From Marsupella aquatica (lineage: Eukaryota > Marchantiophyta): a DNA stretch of 64,000 nt. Of this stretch, positions 36,614 through 48,851 are shown piece by piece (within the stretch, counting starts at the first letter, position 1; every line of letters starts with the position of its first letter). Location: NCBI GenBank assembly GCA_973895155.1, contig OZ316894.1, positions 7,750,001 to 7,814,000 of the forward strand, given 5' to 3'. A program made the translations under genes and the position numbers. The notes under the pieces are model-generated. The model was given only the letters and a program-made list of their open reading frames with translations. It made no database searches and was not told the origin of the DNA.

Positions 36614-37266
36614 TTATTTTGATATTTTGTCAATTAAAATATTGTCGACAACGAGTTGTAAAGGAGAAGGAAGTGGTTTGTTGAAAATTGTGTCTTGTGT
36701 TTTCCAACACATAAATCTTTTGCCATCAAGGTTTGCTTGATATTTTGCTTCATTAAAATCTATTGGAATCCTGAGAGCACGGCACATTACAATATAAAGT
36801 GGGTTGGACCATGTTGATGAATTCATATCTGGACCTGATTTCATCTCGATGGCTTTTTCTTGAAGGGAGTTGAAAAAACTTGAGTCAAATGTTTCATTTC
36901 GAAGTGTTTTGCAAGTTGTCAATAGACAATTTCCTGCTTTTGTGTTATCTTGTCTTTTTTGCACAGTTAAAGTTCTAATCACATTTAGGGACATCCATAA
37001 GTTTCGTTCAAGATATGTGTCACTTGGGTCATATGACGTCTTGTTCATGTGTCTTTGTAACTCACTTGCAAACCACATATTCAAGTTTACAACGTTTAGT
37101 GATTCTTTTGCATGAGCTCCATAGTACATTGGATAGTCTTCTAGTTTTGATGTGACGATATGAAAGGAATGATACTTGTCTACAAAAACATAGATTTTTG
37201 ACGCTTTCAGTGTGTTAAACCTTAGTCACCCTTTGTGATGTATTAGGTCCTCTGATGGTAATTTGG
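36614..37266 (-). pseudogene. Helitron helicase fossil, C-terminal helicase segment
   Basis: The longest open piece (minus, 37129-36614) includes LWMSLNVIRTLTVQKRQ, then FDSSFFNSL and PLYIVMCRALRIPIDFNEAK. This order matches the part of Pif1-type helicases of Helitrons usually seen as LWLSLNxVxxLTEQMRQ, followed by a DFxLLN-like segment and an IVxxNxxxxxxN segment. The piece upstream (IYVFVDKYHSFHIVTSKLED) is in line with it up to the Mutator-like insertion at 37308. It acted in rolling-circle transposition; here it is an isolated fragment of a dead gene, with stops and frameshifts on either side. Confidence 0.65.
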
Positions 37267-37307
37267 AATTGTCTACATGTGGTGATGGGCTTTGTATATG
37301 GAGTAGA

Positions 37308-37944
37308 GTAAAGCTACATCATCAGTTATCAGTGTTTTCCATCAGTCGACCTGATACCAGTCGCCACATCATCTCAGAGAGGCCGCCAATTTGAGGCGCC
37401 GAAAAAAAAATGCGACAAACAAATTTTGAATTTTTTTCTCAAAATTTGATGGAGAAAAAAAATGAAAAAAAAATTCCCACTATGGGTGTCCGTACTGTAC
37501 GGATACCACATCTCGGCGAGGCCTGCCGAGATAGTCCGAGCCAAATTTTGTCAAAAAAAAAAATTGGGGGAATTTGGAATTTTTGTGGGGGGGGGGAATT
37601 TTTCAAAAATTCTTTTTTTTTGTTTTTTTGTCCTTACGCCAATCTCGGCGAGGCCAGCTGAGAATGAGACCACATCTGGGCGAGGCCGCCGAGATAGTCT
37701 GATGTTCGTACGGTACGGACGCCGAATTTTGTCAAATTTTTTGTTTGGAATTTATTTTTTTGTTGAATTTTTCAAAAGTTTTTTTTGTCCTTACGCCAAT
37801 CTCGGCGAGGTCAGCTGAGATTGAGTCAATCTCAGCTGCCCCAGCTGAGATGCGCAAAAATGCGAAGGCCCTATCTCAGCTGCTCAGCTGAGATTCAAAA
37901 ATTTCAAGACGACAAAACTGATAATTGATGATCCTCGTTACCCC
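37308..37944. mobile_element. Mutator-like TIR element with palindromic repeats, inserted in the helicase fossil
   Basis: Outer ends are imperfect inverted repeats: GTAAAGCTACATCATCAGTT on the left and, reversed, about GTAACGAGGATCATCAATTA on the right. The flanks share atatggagtaga (37296-37307 and 37945-37956), long for a duplication but in the Mutator range plus chance. The interior has no coding sequence. It contains two tandem units made of a gtccgtac-gtacgg palindrome, an A/T-homopolymer stretch and atctcggcgaggc...gccgagat hairpins, ending in an atctcagctg...cagctgagat series. Confidence 0.65.
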
Positions 37945-37956
37945 ATATGGAGTAGA

Positions 37957-38360
37957 TATTAACACTGTTGCTCCACCTGTAAAAGCACAAGTTGCTAGAA
38001 AGTTGTCTATTGTGTTGACTAAAATGCCATAATATTGCAAGTAATTAATGATTGTGATTTTCTAGTCCTTGGAGCCTAGACAGCATGCGAGAAGTTGTTC
38101 TTGCATTTGGTAAGTTGAAGTTTTGTGAAAATGATTGAGAACTAGTATCGCAAATTCAGCTTGTGTTTTTGTCAAATTCCACAAAGATATAGTTTCATAT
38201 ATTGTTGGAGGATTCTCAAGAATTTGCCAACTTGGTCATAACTTTGTTTTCTGGAATTGGGCATATATCAAATTAGAATCTGGTCTTGCTACAATTATGA
38301 GTAGATTATTAAGTTTTTCATGTACCTCTTTTTGCAAGTTTTCATCAGTATGACATTTTG
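37957..38360 (-). pseudogene. Helitron helicase fossil, ATP-binding region
   Basis: Minus-strand frames give NLTKTQAEFAILVLNHFHKT, then EQLLACCLGS, then LATCAFTGGATVLI. The spacing equals the start of the Pif1-like domain of Helitrons (LxxxQxxAFxxIxxHF, EQLLxxxGGxGTGKS, LTAPTGxAAxxI). The Walker A glycines and lysine are lost and one stop interrupts the segment, so ATP binding is destroyed. The sequence then runs into the Mutator-like insertion. Confidence 0.6.
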
Positions 38361-38527
38361 CATTTATATTGTGGTATGGGTGTCCCTGCAATTTTTTTTG
38401 GAAACTTGTTTATTTTTAGCATATCTCAAGATTTACTTACACTTTAGACGCCTCCGGCCAACATTTACTTGTTCTGGACACTTATAGAAATATTTGACAT
38501 CTCCGGCTTTCCTGACGATTCCTAGTG

Positions 38528-38716
38528 TACTTTGCCCGACGCTGTGACCAGCGTCCGTTTCTTTTACTCATGACGCTTTTGGCAGCGCCCGACCGCCACC
38601 AAGACTCTATGAGGATTTCACACGATGCTGTGAGTAGCGTCCACCCTAGTATTGACGTTGTGAGCAGCGTCCGTTGCTTCTACTCATGACGCTTCTAGCA
38701 GCGTCCGCTCGTCACT
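38528..38716. repeat. Hairpin-forming repeat cluster (gacgctgtga-cagcgtc)
   Basis: The words gacgctgtgaccagcgtc, acgatgctgtgagtagcgtc and gacgttgtgagcagcgtc, each a short stem-loop, alternate with catgacgcttttggcagcg and catgacgcttctagcagcg. The larger unit (hairpin, cttctactcatgacgctt, gcagcgtccg) is repeated twice in tandem over about 150 bp. Confidence 0.75.
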
Positions 38717-39915
38717 TAGACTTAGTTTTTGAAGTAGATTACTAGTAGAGTAGTATTTTGCCACCCTGGAAGTACTTATGTTGTACTTCTCCCTTGTTTA
38801 GTTTTAAGCTTGGAAAGGCACGACTGTTCTTGCCTCCTCCATTTTTGGATTCCAGCACTTATAAGACAGAGTAGAGTGATCATTTGAAGTAGAGAGAAAT
38901 AGACTTAATACTGTATTCAGAATTGAGTCTTCTGAATAGTTTCCTCCTCCTTCCATTGTAACAAGGCATGTTGTGAGTGTTTTGTATGGAAGTAAAGCTG
39001 TATTGATTGAAGTTGAGATTGAATTCAAGAGATTCCTGTGGTGATTGAATTTAGTTACAGATTTCTGAAATTCGTATTGAATTCACTGCTAGGCTTGCTT
39101 GCAGAGTCGGGATTCGCTAGCCAATTCAAGAATAGTTAATGATAAATGAGAAGTAAATTCTGATTCTCAGAGTAGTCAGTACCGTTGCTTTGATTCTGGA
39201 ATATGGTTTAGAGTTTGACTGAATTGCGCATCGCTGACGTCAAACCATGTTGACGGCATTTTAAATCATATCATTCATTTGCAACCAGAAAGCTTCTAGT
39301 TCATCAGATTGAGAATTTCATTATCATTAACCTTTGTGTTTTGAAGCGTGAGATTGATGAATTATGAGACAGATTTCATGTCTATACTGAGCCCAAATCC
39401 TTTCTGAAGGAGTGGCAGTAGCAGCTTGTAGTCTCTAAATCCTTACTCATTTCTTCTTTGATTCATAAATCAGAAGTTCAGTTACTTGGTTGTTTGTTTA
39501 TTTGATTTTTCGTTGAAAAGTGAAGTCAGCATAGAGCTCAGGGCTCTAAATCACTCAGAGTGATCAAAGTTATACAATTCATTCTGAAATCTGTTCTTAA
39601 AGGGATCGAAACCCTGGTTTTAGGTGAGAAGAGTCACTTTTGATATTTAGCACTATACGACATATATCATTTATGTCGTATTCAATTCGGTTGGCGTTGC
39701 ATGTTGCTAGTCTATTTAATGTAGACTATCATCTGGATATTGTCAATTTTATTTCTTTCATAGAAGATTGTCCTTCAAGAATTGATGCACATGGGACAAC
39801 ATAGGTTCTAGTCTTTTCCTGATCCGCTAAAGTAAATCTGGATGAGAGATTTTGTAAACCTTCAATTACAAACTGTTGTTGCATACATATGCAGGACGTG
39901 TTAGATTAAGTCCTT
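38717..39915. other. Unassigned, possible LTR and leader fragment
   Basis: No coding sequence. The run of short motifs around 38860-39000 (cttataagacagag, tgtaacaaggcatg) resembles the transcribed part of an LTR, but I could not find a second copy, a primer site or ends. Confidence 0.3.
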
Positions 39916-40048
39916 TGTTAGAATACCATAGTTAAGTCACCAGGGTTACTTACCTAACCCTAGTTAGGAACCTTGTAACCCTTCATATCATATATATAAA
40001 CATCACCCGAGGGAGAAGGTGTGATTCAGTTGGAGTTTATGTGCAACA
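39916..40048 (+). repeat. 5-prime LTR of copia family 2
   Basis: 133 bp; contains a TATA-like catatatataaac near 39990 that can serve as promoter. The adjacent cacgttatcagcacg is the primer site usual for short-LTR plant copia elements. Confidence 0.9.
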
Positions 40049-41228
40049 CGTTATCAGCACGCATTGACTCCCCAATATTGAGCAAGGCTATGAAAAATTG
40101 AATCTCAAAAACTATGGCGAATTGAGGGTACAAGTCGGAAAAAGTGAAGAATCGATAAGAGGAAGAAGAAGGAACTGAGGAATTAGAGGACCGAGGTCAC
40201 ATAAGAGTCACTCATCCAAACAATGTAGACTACCAAATAAGGAGATATGAGAAGCCGCCTAGACCAGATCAAAGAACAATTGGAATAGATTGTTGAAGTC
40301 GCTCGATGACAGATTGTTGAAGTCGCTCAATGACAGATTGTTGAAATAAGCTTGGAACATTACATTTTCAGGCAGGCGATCAGGACACTTTTGATCAAAA
40401 GGTTTCATGTGAGAAGATAAGGACAATCGAGAATCAAGAGCAAGCAGCAGCAGCAGCATCGGGAGGCGCTGGCAAAGAGAATTGACGATCATACCCAAAA
40501 GCGACAGTACAGAGAGACGATAAGGCCAGAAACTGAAAACCTGAACAAGCCCCAAAAGGAAGACAGGTCTTAGAAGACCTCTCTCAAACTACTTTACCGT
40601 GCTACTTTGAGTAACAAGTGATTGGATCGAGCGCATGCGGAAGAAAAATAGACAATCGAAGATTGAATGAGGGCGATCAAGAGAACTTATGGTGAACCTT
40701 TACTGAGATCGAACTTACTTACTAAAATAGACAGAGATCCCAAGGAGAACCGATTGCGAAAGGAAATTCACAAGGACAGAACTGAAATTGGAATCAGAAG
40801 ACGAATCAAAGAATAACCATTGCAGCAAAACAGATTAGAAGTACAGAAGTCCAATTGAAAGAGGAAGAAAGGAAACTCAAAAGAAAACAAAACAAAAGAA
40901 GGAGGAACAAGCACGCTGCGAAGAAAGGGAGCATTGTCGAGGAGAGAATGAGGGAAGAAAGCGAGAATGTGAGGAACCAAGGAGGCAAAAACTCAACAAA
41001 GGGAACCAAAACAAGACTTATCCCGCTAAGTGCAACCCTCCTTAACCACAAAACCCATCAAACCAATTTTCGCATACAAAAGAAATGGTGCACTAAACCA
41101 GGGAAGCGCACATAATCGCAAACCAAAAACAATTGCAAACCAAAAACAAAGAAAATTCCATTTACAAAACAACCTAGTGCAATTATCAAGTCTTGCATGG
41201 CATGTTCTCAAGGAAAGTTAATCCTTAG
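40049..41228 (+). other. Purine-rich internal leader of the family-2 element
   Basis: Strongly A/G-rich on the plus strand, no gag-like reading frame, many short repeats of gaag and aaag. Element 47059-49466 has a comparable purine-rich leader before its gag, so the leader is a family trait; the loss of gag here is a deletion. Confidence 0.5.
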
Positions 41229-44200
41229 ACCTTCTGTCTCCAAGACAATTCATGAAATGCCCAAATTCTTGGAACGAGTGCATGCAAACGTATGTGGCCC
41301 CATTGAACCACCAAGCGGACCAATTTGATTTTTCCTAGTCATAATTGACGCATCCTCAAAATGGACGCAAGTTTCGTTGCTTTCCACACGAAACATGGTT
41401 TTTCCAAGACTTTTAGCACACATCTTAAAACTAAAAGCCCAATTCCCTAAAAACCCTATCAAAACAATTAGGGTTGATAATGCAGGAAAATTTACTTCAA
41501 AAACATTTGAAGACTTCTGCATGGCTACAGTGATATCTGACACCCAATACCCTGTACCTCACATCCATTTCCAAAATGGCATTGTTGAATCTGTCATTAA
41601 GAGAATACGAATGATAGCAAGACCCATGCTTATGCAGACGTAGTTCCCCACAATTGCCTAGGGTTATGCTGTACTAAATGCAGCAGCTTTACTTAAATAC
41701 CGCCCATCGGTGTATAACGACCAAACTCCACACCACCTAGCCTTTGGAGTAGATCCTGACTTATCACATGTCAAAACTTTTGGTTGCCAAGTACTAGTCC
41801 CCATAATGGGACCCAAACGTACTAAGATGGGACCTCAAAGACAAAAAGGCATATACGTTGGTTTTGAGTCACCATCCATAATCAGGTACTTAGAACCATC
41901 AACTGCCAATGTCTTTCAAGCAAGATTCCCAGACTGCCATTTTTATGAGAACATTTTCCCCAAACTATTTGAAGGGAAACCACAATTTGAACGACCTCGT
42001 AACCTAGAATTACGAAGGCGGACTCAGTCCACTATTTGGAACGATCCACGGACACGACAATGCAAAGAAGAAGTCTATAGGATATTACAACTGACAAAGA
42101 CTATGGAGCAAATGCCAGGCGCATTTATAGACATTGCGCAGGTGACCAGATCACATATCCCTGCCGCAAATGCTCCCGCACGTCTACAAGAATCCACACA
42201 ACTGGCCATGGACCAACCACCAAGAGCAAAATGTGGACGTCCTTTGGGATCTAAAGATACCCAACCATGGCAAAGAAAAACAACAATAATATCACCTGCA
42301 ATACCAGAAGTGATACCCACACCAAGTCTTGTGGAAATCCCAAAAAATGATTGAAGAAATCTCAATTCACTACATGAACACTGGGACCATCTGGAATAGA
42401 AATAATATTCCCATGGACAACAACTTTGTCTACCATATTTCCCAAAATATCACGGAAACACAACCTGACCCTAAAACAATCAATGAGACACAAAAAAGCC
42501 CAGATTGGTCAGAATGGGAAAAGGCAATTAACTCAAAATTGGATTCATTGATTAAACATTAAGTGTTTGGACCTATTATCCCAGCACCAACAGATACCCA
42601 CTTAACGGATTATAAATGGACATTCGTGAAAAAGAGAAACGCACAAGGCCAAGTTGCAAGATATAAAGCATGCCTTGTCACAAAAGGATACACATAAATA
42701 CTTGGGTGTGACTTTGACCTGACATACGCACTAGTGATGGATGCAATAACCTATCGATAACTAGTTGGTTTTTCCCTAGGTCATCGATTAAAAATGCATC
42801 AGATGGATGTCATAACAACATATTTTTATGAATTACTGGACACTATCACATACATGAAAGCACCCCCAGAATTAATAAAAAGACAAACATACCAAATTCA
42901 AGGGGAGCATAAGAAAAAGCAAAACCCATCCACATCCACATCTCTACCTTATACCACAAAAAGACTCCAGGAAGGGAAAGTGGGGCAAGGTGGATCTATA
43001 GTCTATCAGACACCATGGAGCGGACCTATTGTCCTCCCTAAGAGCGGACTTATTGTCCCTCCAATACATAAATCCATGCCTCTGGCCAAGGATGGATATG
43101 TTGTCCAGATCATGAGATCCTTATATGGACTAAAGCAAAGCAAAAGAATGGGGTATCAGAGATTTAGAGATGAAATGTTGAATATGGGTTTTACTAATGA
43201 AGATATTGCTCCTTGTTTATTCATTGAAACACACAATGAATTTTTTTTAATAATCGCCATCTACGTAGATGACATCAACCTATTTGGACACCTGAACTTA
43301 TTACAACACACCATTAAGATACTAAACCACGTATTTGAGATGAAAGACTGTTTGGGCCTACAATTCAAACACCTATCTGATAGTATACTTTTACATCAGA
43401 GCATCTACACCACCAAAATCCTAAAACAATTCAACATGGACAAGGCATATCCTCTAACTTCTCCTATGGAAGTACGATCTCTAGACAAAGACAAGGATGC
43501 ATTCAGAAAGAGAAATGAAAATGATCCACTACTCGATCCTGAAAGACCATACTTATTAGCAATAGGAGCATTCATGTTTCTAGCCAACCAGACACGACCA
43601 GACATTTCCTTTGCAGTAAACCTACTAGCCAGACACAGTGCACAACCTACCATATATACGCCATTGGAATGGCATAAAAAGAATAATGCGCTACCTTCAA
43701 AGAACTATTGATATGGGACTATATTTCCCTAATAACACTAATAAGACCTTAATAGGCTACGCAGACGCTGGATATTTATCAGACCCAAATGACGTTAAAT
43801 CATATCTGATTGGGTACGTATTTTTATATGGTACTACAGCCATTTCGTGGAAAAGCACTAAACAAACACTAACATGCACTTCATCTAACCACACCGAGAT
43901 TATTGCATTACATGAAGCTAGCGTAGAGTGTATTTGGCTAAGAAGAGTAACCGACCATATTAATACAAACTGCGGCTTACCAGCACTAACCGAACTTACT
44001 ACACTATTTGAAGATAATCAAGCATGTGTTAAACAGGTCTCAAAAGGATTCATCAAAGGAGACCGCATCAAGCATATCGCAACAAAATTCTTCTTCACCC
44101 ATGAACAATAAGGAGACACCATGCAAGTGAAGACGATTGCGAGCAAAGACAACCATATATGCAGATTTATTCACAAAAGCCTTGACTCCAACACTACATA

Positions 44201-44230
44201 CTATTCATTGTCAAGGCATAGGCTTACGCA
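41229..44230 (+). pseudogene. Copia pol relic of family 2 (integrase, reverse transcriptase, RNase H)
   Basis: Integrase begins mid-domain with PKFLERVHANVCGPIEPPSG, followed by IIDASSKW, IRVDNAGKFTSKTF and FQNGIVES, so the D, D, E residues are still seen, and FGCQVLVPI and YVGFESPSIIRYLEP of the integrase C-terminal part. Reverse transcriptase starts near 42560 (WTFVKKRNAQGQVARYKA; QMDVITTYFYELLDT), with IYVDDINLFG at 43259-43288 and LFLAN-type TRPDISFAVNLLARHS. RNase H near 43640-44110 keeps GYADAGYLSDPN and SWKSTKQT. Stops at 41641, 41659 and 42562 and frameshifts near 42700 and 43670 inactivate it. Confidence 0.9.
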
Positions 44231-44458
44231 GACTATCAAAACTCAGAGATTAAAAAATAATACTTAACTCTAGATAACCATAAACTTTTGTACTCTTATT
44301 TGTAAAGGTGGTTGTACTCTTTCCATCGCATGAGTATGAGGGGGTTTTAATGAGGCAACACCTCCATAAGAACAAAGTACAAAACATAAGACTTTTGTTG
44401 GAGGACTTAATTAGTATAGAGTTGCTTGCATTACTCCCATAATACAATCAAGGGGGAG

Positions 44459-44591
44459 TGTTAGAATACCATAATTAAGTCACCAGGGTTACTTACCTAA
44501 CCCTAGTTAGGAACCTTGGAACCCTTCGTACCATACATATAAACATCACCCGAGGGAGAAGGTGTGATTCAGTTGGAGTTTATATGCAACA
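44459..44591 (+). repeat. 3-prime LTR of copia family 2
   Basis: 133 bp, aligned end to end with 39916-40048 with six differences. Preceded by the polypurine tract tcaagggggag. Confidence 0.9.
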
Positions 44592-44639
44592 TCCTTGAAT
44601 TATTATGTCTGATTCAAGCTCTCAAAGTAAGTACTAGGG

Positions 44640-46900
44640 GACTTCATTTGGATATAAATTCCAAATTATGGCTTTTTCATTTTCAATTTGGAATTTGGAT
44701 TCGGCATGGTTCATAGTATTGGAAGATACACCCTCAACATATATTGTTTTTGCATCTTGTCATTTTATCATTTCTTTCAATGAAATGTCCAAAGTGTGGT
44801 TTATTGTTGGTATCCAAGGCTCAAAATTTTCTAGATAATCAAGAAGTGTATCCCACCACATTTTGGTTATGTCAGGTTTGGCACTCATACTGTTACTCCA
44901 AGGTTTGAAGATACTAATCATATATTTTGCAAATAATTCTTGTTGTTCTTTTGTAGTCGTATTCAATATTTTGGGCTTTTGTGGATATTGACGCCCGACT
45001 TGACATATATATGGTATCATCATCTTGCCCATTCAAACTACTTGAGTAGATTTATGTAACTTGTGCAAATTTCTGAATCCAATTATCATGTGTGATGGGC
45101 GTCCTTTTGATTGCCCTATATCAGATTTATCTTTTTCATGTGTCTTGGATGCGCGCATCATCAGTTTTTAGATAATTGTTACATGTTAATTTATGTCTCT
45201 TATTTTCTTTTGGTTTACTTTTCTATTTTCCTCTTTTGTAAAAAGCCACAAACTCATATACGGTCATTTTATCTGAATCTGGAATTTGCAGTGTATATAA
45301 TCATCTAAAAATGACACTAATGTTGATTGTGAATTGGTGTCTTTGCTGTTAAAATTTCTTAATATCTGGAAATTTGGTGTGCTTTTTTCACCGAGCATGG
45401 TACATACGTATATGCCCATCCCGAGAATGGAATAAATTTATGGGAACTGTAATGATCAGGAAAGTGTCCAATTTCCGTGCAACATTCATAGCCTGAAATC
45501 ATAATTTCTCCACTTAAAGCATTCAAGCATATGTTCACCACTGTGCATGAAGCGAGATATTCATTTGTACTACTAACTATGATAGATAATATTGTTGTTT
45601 GTTAATGCTTGTTGTCTTTGTTTGCTTTCATTGATGCTCGAAACAAAGCAATACATTCATATGTTGATAATGCTTTTTTGGTTTTCTGTGACCTTTGTTT
45701 GTCCTTCTCTACCTAATGGCATGTAATAGACTGTTGTATTAGTTCCCAATGCCAGTTTGATCCATTTTTTTATTGCAACCATGAATGGGTGGTCTCGAGG
45801 TAGTTTAACTTCTATACCATCAACAAACATTTTTTGTTACATTTTTCAAAATGTTCATCAAGGTCAATGATGATGTCCTTATTTAATGGTTGTGGATATG
45901 ACATGAGACAGTCACCATCATTTCTAGCATGTCCATTTTTTGCACAAGTTGCACTGTGTTTATGTATTTTAGATCATGTATTATTGAATTAATCTTCTTG
46001 AAATATAATCCTCCGAACATTTTTGGTCGGATTGTGCATACAAAGGTAGTTTTTGCAAAGGATACATGCCCATGTAATGTTTGGCTCTTTCTATAAATTT
46101 GGGGTTAAAGTAAGGTATTTTTTCCTTCATCTACTCTAGCTTTGAGATAGAAGTAGGTTTTTTTGTTTTCCAGTTGAAGAGGGTGGTATGATATCAAATT
46201 AAGAATTAGGTAGATCTTGTGTAATGCTGCAAGTACATATATTTTTTGTAAATATCTATGAAAACCGGATCATAGAACCGTTTTAATAGTTTGACTATGT
46301 TTAAACCTTTGACTTTGATCTGGCTGTGTGCATGTGGTCCAGTTCCTTTTCCTGACACTTAACATATATGCTTGTACTCATCCAATTAGTCCTTTGTGGG
46401 TTGGCGTCCAATCATAAGTTTTGTAAGGTAATCTCAATAATGCGTCTAGAAATGCTTTCATGAAAATATTTTAAAAATCAGCTACCGCCATTGGGTTTTC
46501 AGCACAAATTTGCATACGTCTTGAAATATTTGGGGTGTTTTCAGGAATATCATAGCTTACAGGAATTCCTTGTTCTCCTGTTATTCGTAACACAACTTGG
46601 AAACTGCTTTCTTGCATATTCAGGTTATCCATATATCAAAGGGACCAAAAAGAGGATACAAACTTGCCAAATTTTGTAGGCAATATCTACTGAGTCTTTG
46701 GGGCATTCCTCTCAAGTCTACTCTTGTTATTTGTAGTTGATTCAATAAAGATTGGATTCATGGATTCACTGACTGTTTTGCATGTATAGCTTCTAGTGCA
46801 GCTACAAAATCATCATCATTTATATCTGGTATAATAGATGAATTTTCTTGAGTTACAGATACTTAGCCAGACTTATCATAAATTTTGTTGACAAAGTAAA
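44640..46900 (-). pseudogene. Helitron Rep (HUH endonuclease) fossil
   Basis: Read downward on the minus strand across several frameshifts. Near 46880-46680: DDDFVAALEAIHAKQSV and RVDLRGMPQRLSRYC. Near 46660-46400: LYPLFGPFDIWIT, ICAENPMAVADF and NIFMKAFLDALLRLP, the Helitron-like N domain. At 46346-46317: GTGPHAHSQI, fitting the family's RGLPHAHIL with H-A-H (46334-46326) as the HUH nickase motif. Near 45970-45880: HKHSATCAKNGHARNDGDCL then MSYPQPL, a zinc-binding-like segment. Near 45500: EIGHFPDHYSSHKFIPFS, a hallmark LPDHYxSHKF block. Near 45000-44900: YICQVGRQYPQKPKIL and KYMISIFKPW. Order and spacing are those of a Helitron Rep protein. Frameshifts and in-frame stops are everywhere, so it is long dead. 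Confidence 0.75.
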
Positions 46901-47058
46901 ACATTTTGAGCTTCGAGTGGAAAGCTATGATTTGTAGCGGCTTTTGTGTGTGGTTGTCTCATTATAGTTTCCAGATAAATTTCAATGGAAACATGTGAAG
47001 GTGGTGCACCAACGCCATGCATGAACATATTTGGATGATTATTCACAAAATACCATTC
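46667..47058. repeat. 392-bp host block, left copy, flanking the truncated copia element
   Basis: Part of the Helitron Rep fossil. It matches 49467-49858 with under ten differences, from ccaaa-tttgtaggcaat to caaaataccattc. The truncated copia element begins at the next base. Confidence 0.9.
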
Positions 47059-47196
47059 TATTATAACCCCATAGTCTAGTTAGACTTGACCCTGGTTAAG
47101 TCACCCTAACCAGGGATGTACCTCATATCCCCATATATATAGTTACCGGCAGGAATACCAACTGCCGAGTCATTCATTCCTCATTCTCTTCCAACA
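47059..47196 (+). repeat. 5-prime LTR of the truncated copia element
   Basis: 138 bp ending ccaaca directly before cgttatcag. Contains a catatatatag TATA-like motif near 47134-47143. Confidence 0.8.
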
Positions 47197-48851
47197 CGTT
47201 ATCAGAACGAGAGATTCACCAGGCTGAGCAGGAGAAGAAAATAAATAAATTTTAGGGATCATGGAGATTGCATGAGTGACATTGAAAATTAGAGAACCAC
47301 AGTGAGCAATTTAGAAGCAAGGAAACCCCAAGTCATTCCACAAACCAAATACCAACAATCGAGACCTCAAATCCTCGCTGCACCTTCCAACTGAATACAA
47401 AAGAAGATTAATAAGGACACATCTAGTACTGGATCGAATGCAGAAGAGCAGCAAGGAGATAAGGACACAGGAACACAAAGAGATGGCAGATTAATCAGTA
47501 CAAACAGGGGAGATTGGACCGAAATTGAAAGCAGATTGACATTGAAGACCCCAGGGAAATGAAGACCTGAAAGAGAGACAACCTGAAGAAAACCGTCACA
47601 AAGAAGAAGTCAAGAACCCAGTCTAAGCAATAAGACCCAGGATTCAAATTGACTCTGGAAGACGGAAGCAATTGTGAATTGAATTGGAGGATCATTTAGC
47701 ACAAGAAAATTCCAACCAGCACCCAGGCACCATGTTAAGGTCTCAAACCTGAAATCCCTGACAGACACAAGAAAGGAAGAGAAAAGGATAAGGCCCACGA
47801 AACCCTGGGATCGCTGCACCGAGCAATCAGACTAAAATCCAAAAGAAGAAACACAATCTAGCACCATAGATGCACGAACCGGTTCCAGACTTGAAGAACA
47901 GCAGTCGAAGAAATTGAAAGAAATCCCCAGCCAAAACGATTGACAGTGCAAAGCATAAGGACAGCAATAAACCAAAGAACTCCAGGGATAGCACTAAGAG
48001 AAAGGAGACAGTAGATTGCAAATTGATCCTGAAGAGAAGTGATCGATTGAAGCAAACAGAAGAGAGCCCCTCAAGAACTTAAGGAAAAGATCAGGAGAGA
48101 AAGCGAATCATCGAAGAAAAAATAAAATTCTATTGGCTCCTGAGGCTATTTACAAAGGAGCGAGAAGAAAATTCGAGCACTATTTGTAAGTAAGTGATAG
48201 CAGCGATTCAGGTTTGTGTATGCGTGGCCGATCCGTGGCTCCTGTGATGAAGTACAATAAATCCAGTGGACAAAGCACATCGATCTATTGAGAAAGGGAA
48301 TTGAATTGAGTCAAAGAAGCCTCAAACAATTGAAGGAGGCCCATAATGACACAACAAGAGCATCGAGAAGAAGCAAGGGATCAAGCCGAGGACGAAAGGG
48401 TGCAACTGCCCACACCAATCGCACAACATTGCAGCCCAAAATATCAAAGAAAACACGATAAGAACCTCATCTTGCACTTAAATTTCCTAACTGCAATTCT
48501 ATACAAAACAAATCTGAATTACAAAGCATCTTGTGCACTTAAAGAGGGACCATGTAAATAAAGCCTGCTAAGTGCAAGCCTTGCTTAACTGCACAACGAT
48601 ACAAAGAGCACCAGAACTACACGGGACTTTGTACACTTACAGAATAACAAAGAAAATCCCAAAGATAAGTGCAAACCCTAAAAATCATCTTTTCTACACA
48701 ACACAAAAAGGCGCACAGCTCTGCATGCCCTCTCAACTCAGACCTCCTCCACATAAATGTGCATTGTGGATTTTATCTATACATACTACTAACCCCCGTA
48801 ACCGTAAACCCTAGAAAACCTGTAAACCATAGGAAACCCTAGAAACCCTAG

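Larger units (their letters stand above)
39916..44591 (+). mobile_element. Ty1/copia element with very short LTRs, copia family 2, full span
   Basis: Two 133-bp LTRs (39916-40048 and 44459-44591) start TGTTAGAATACC and end GCAACA. Flanks are tcctt on both sides (39911-39915, 44592-44596), the 5-bp target-site duplication. A primer-site-like cgttatcagcacgc follows the left LTR and a caagggggag polypurine tract precedes the right one. I count six differences between the LTRs. Gag, protease and the start of integrase are missing or unrecognisable; 40049-41228 is a purine-rich stretch with no gag-like sequence. The element is inserted in the Helitron fossil. Confidence 0.95.

Noticed and set aside
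40855-41115. Lysine/arginine-rich plus-strand open frame in the family-2 copia leader
   Set aside because: It follows from the purine-rich composition; no gag signature such as WxxLxxxFD is present.
47495-48055. Hydrophobic minus-strand open frames that look like membrane proteins
   Set aside because: They are the complement of the purine-rich copia leader, which yields Leu/Phe/Ser-rich frames.
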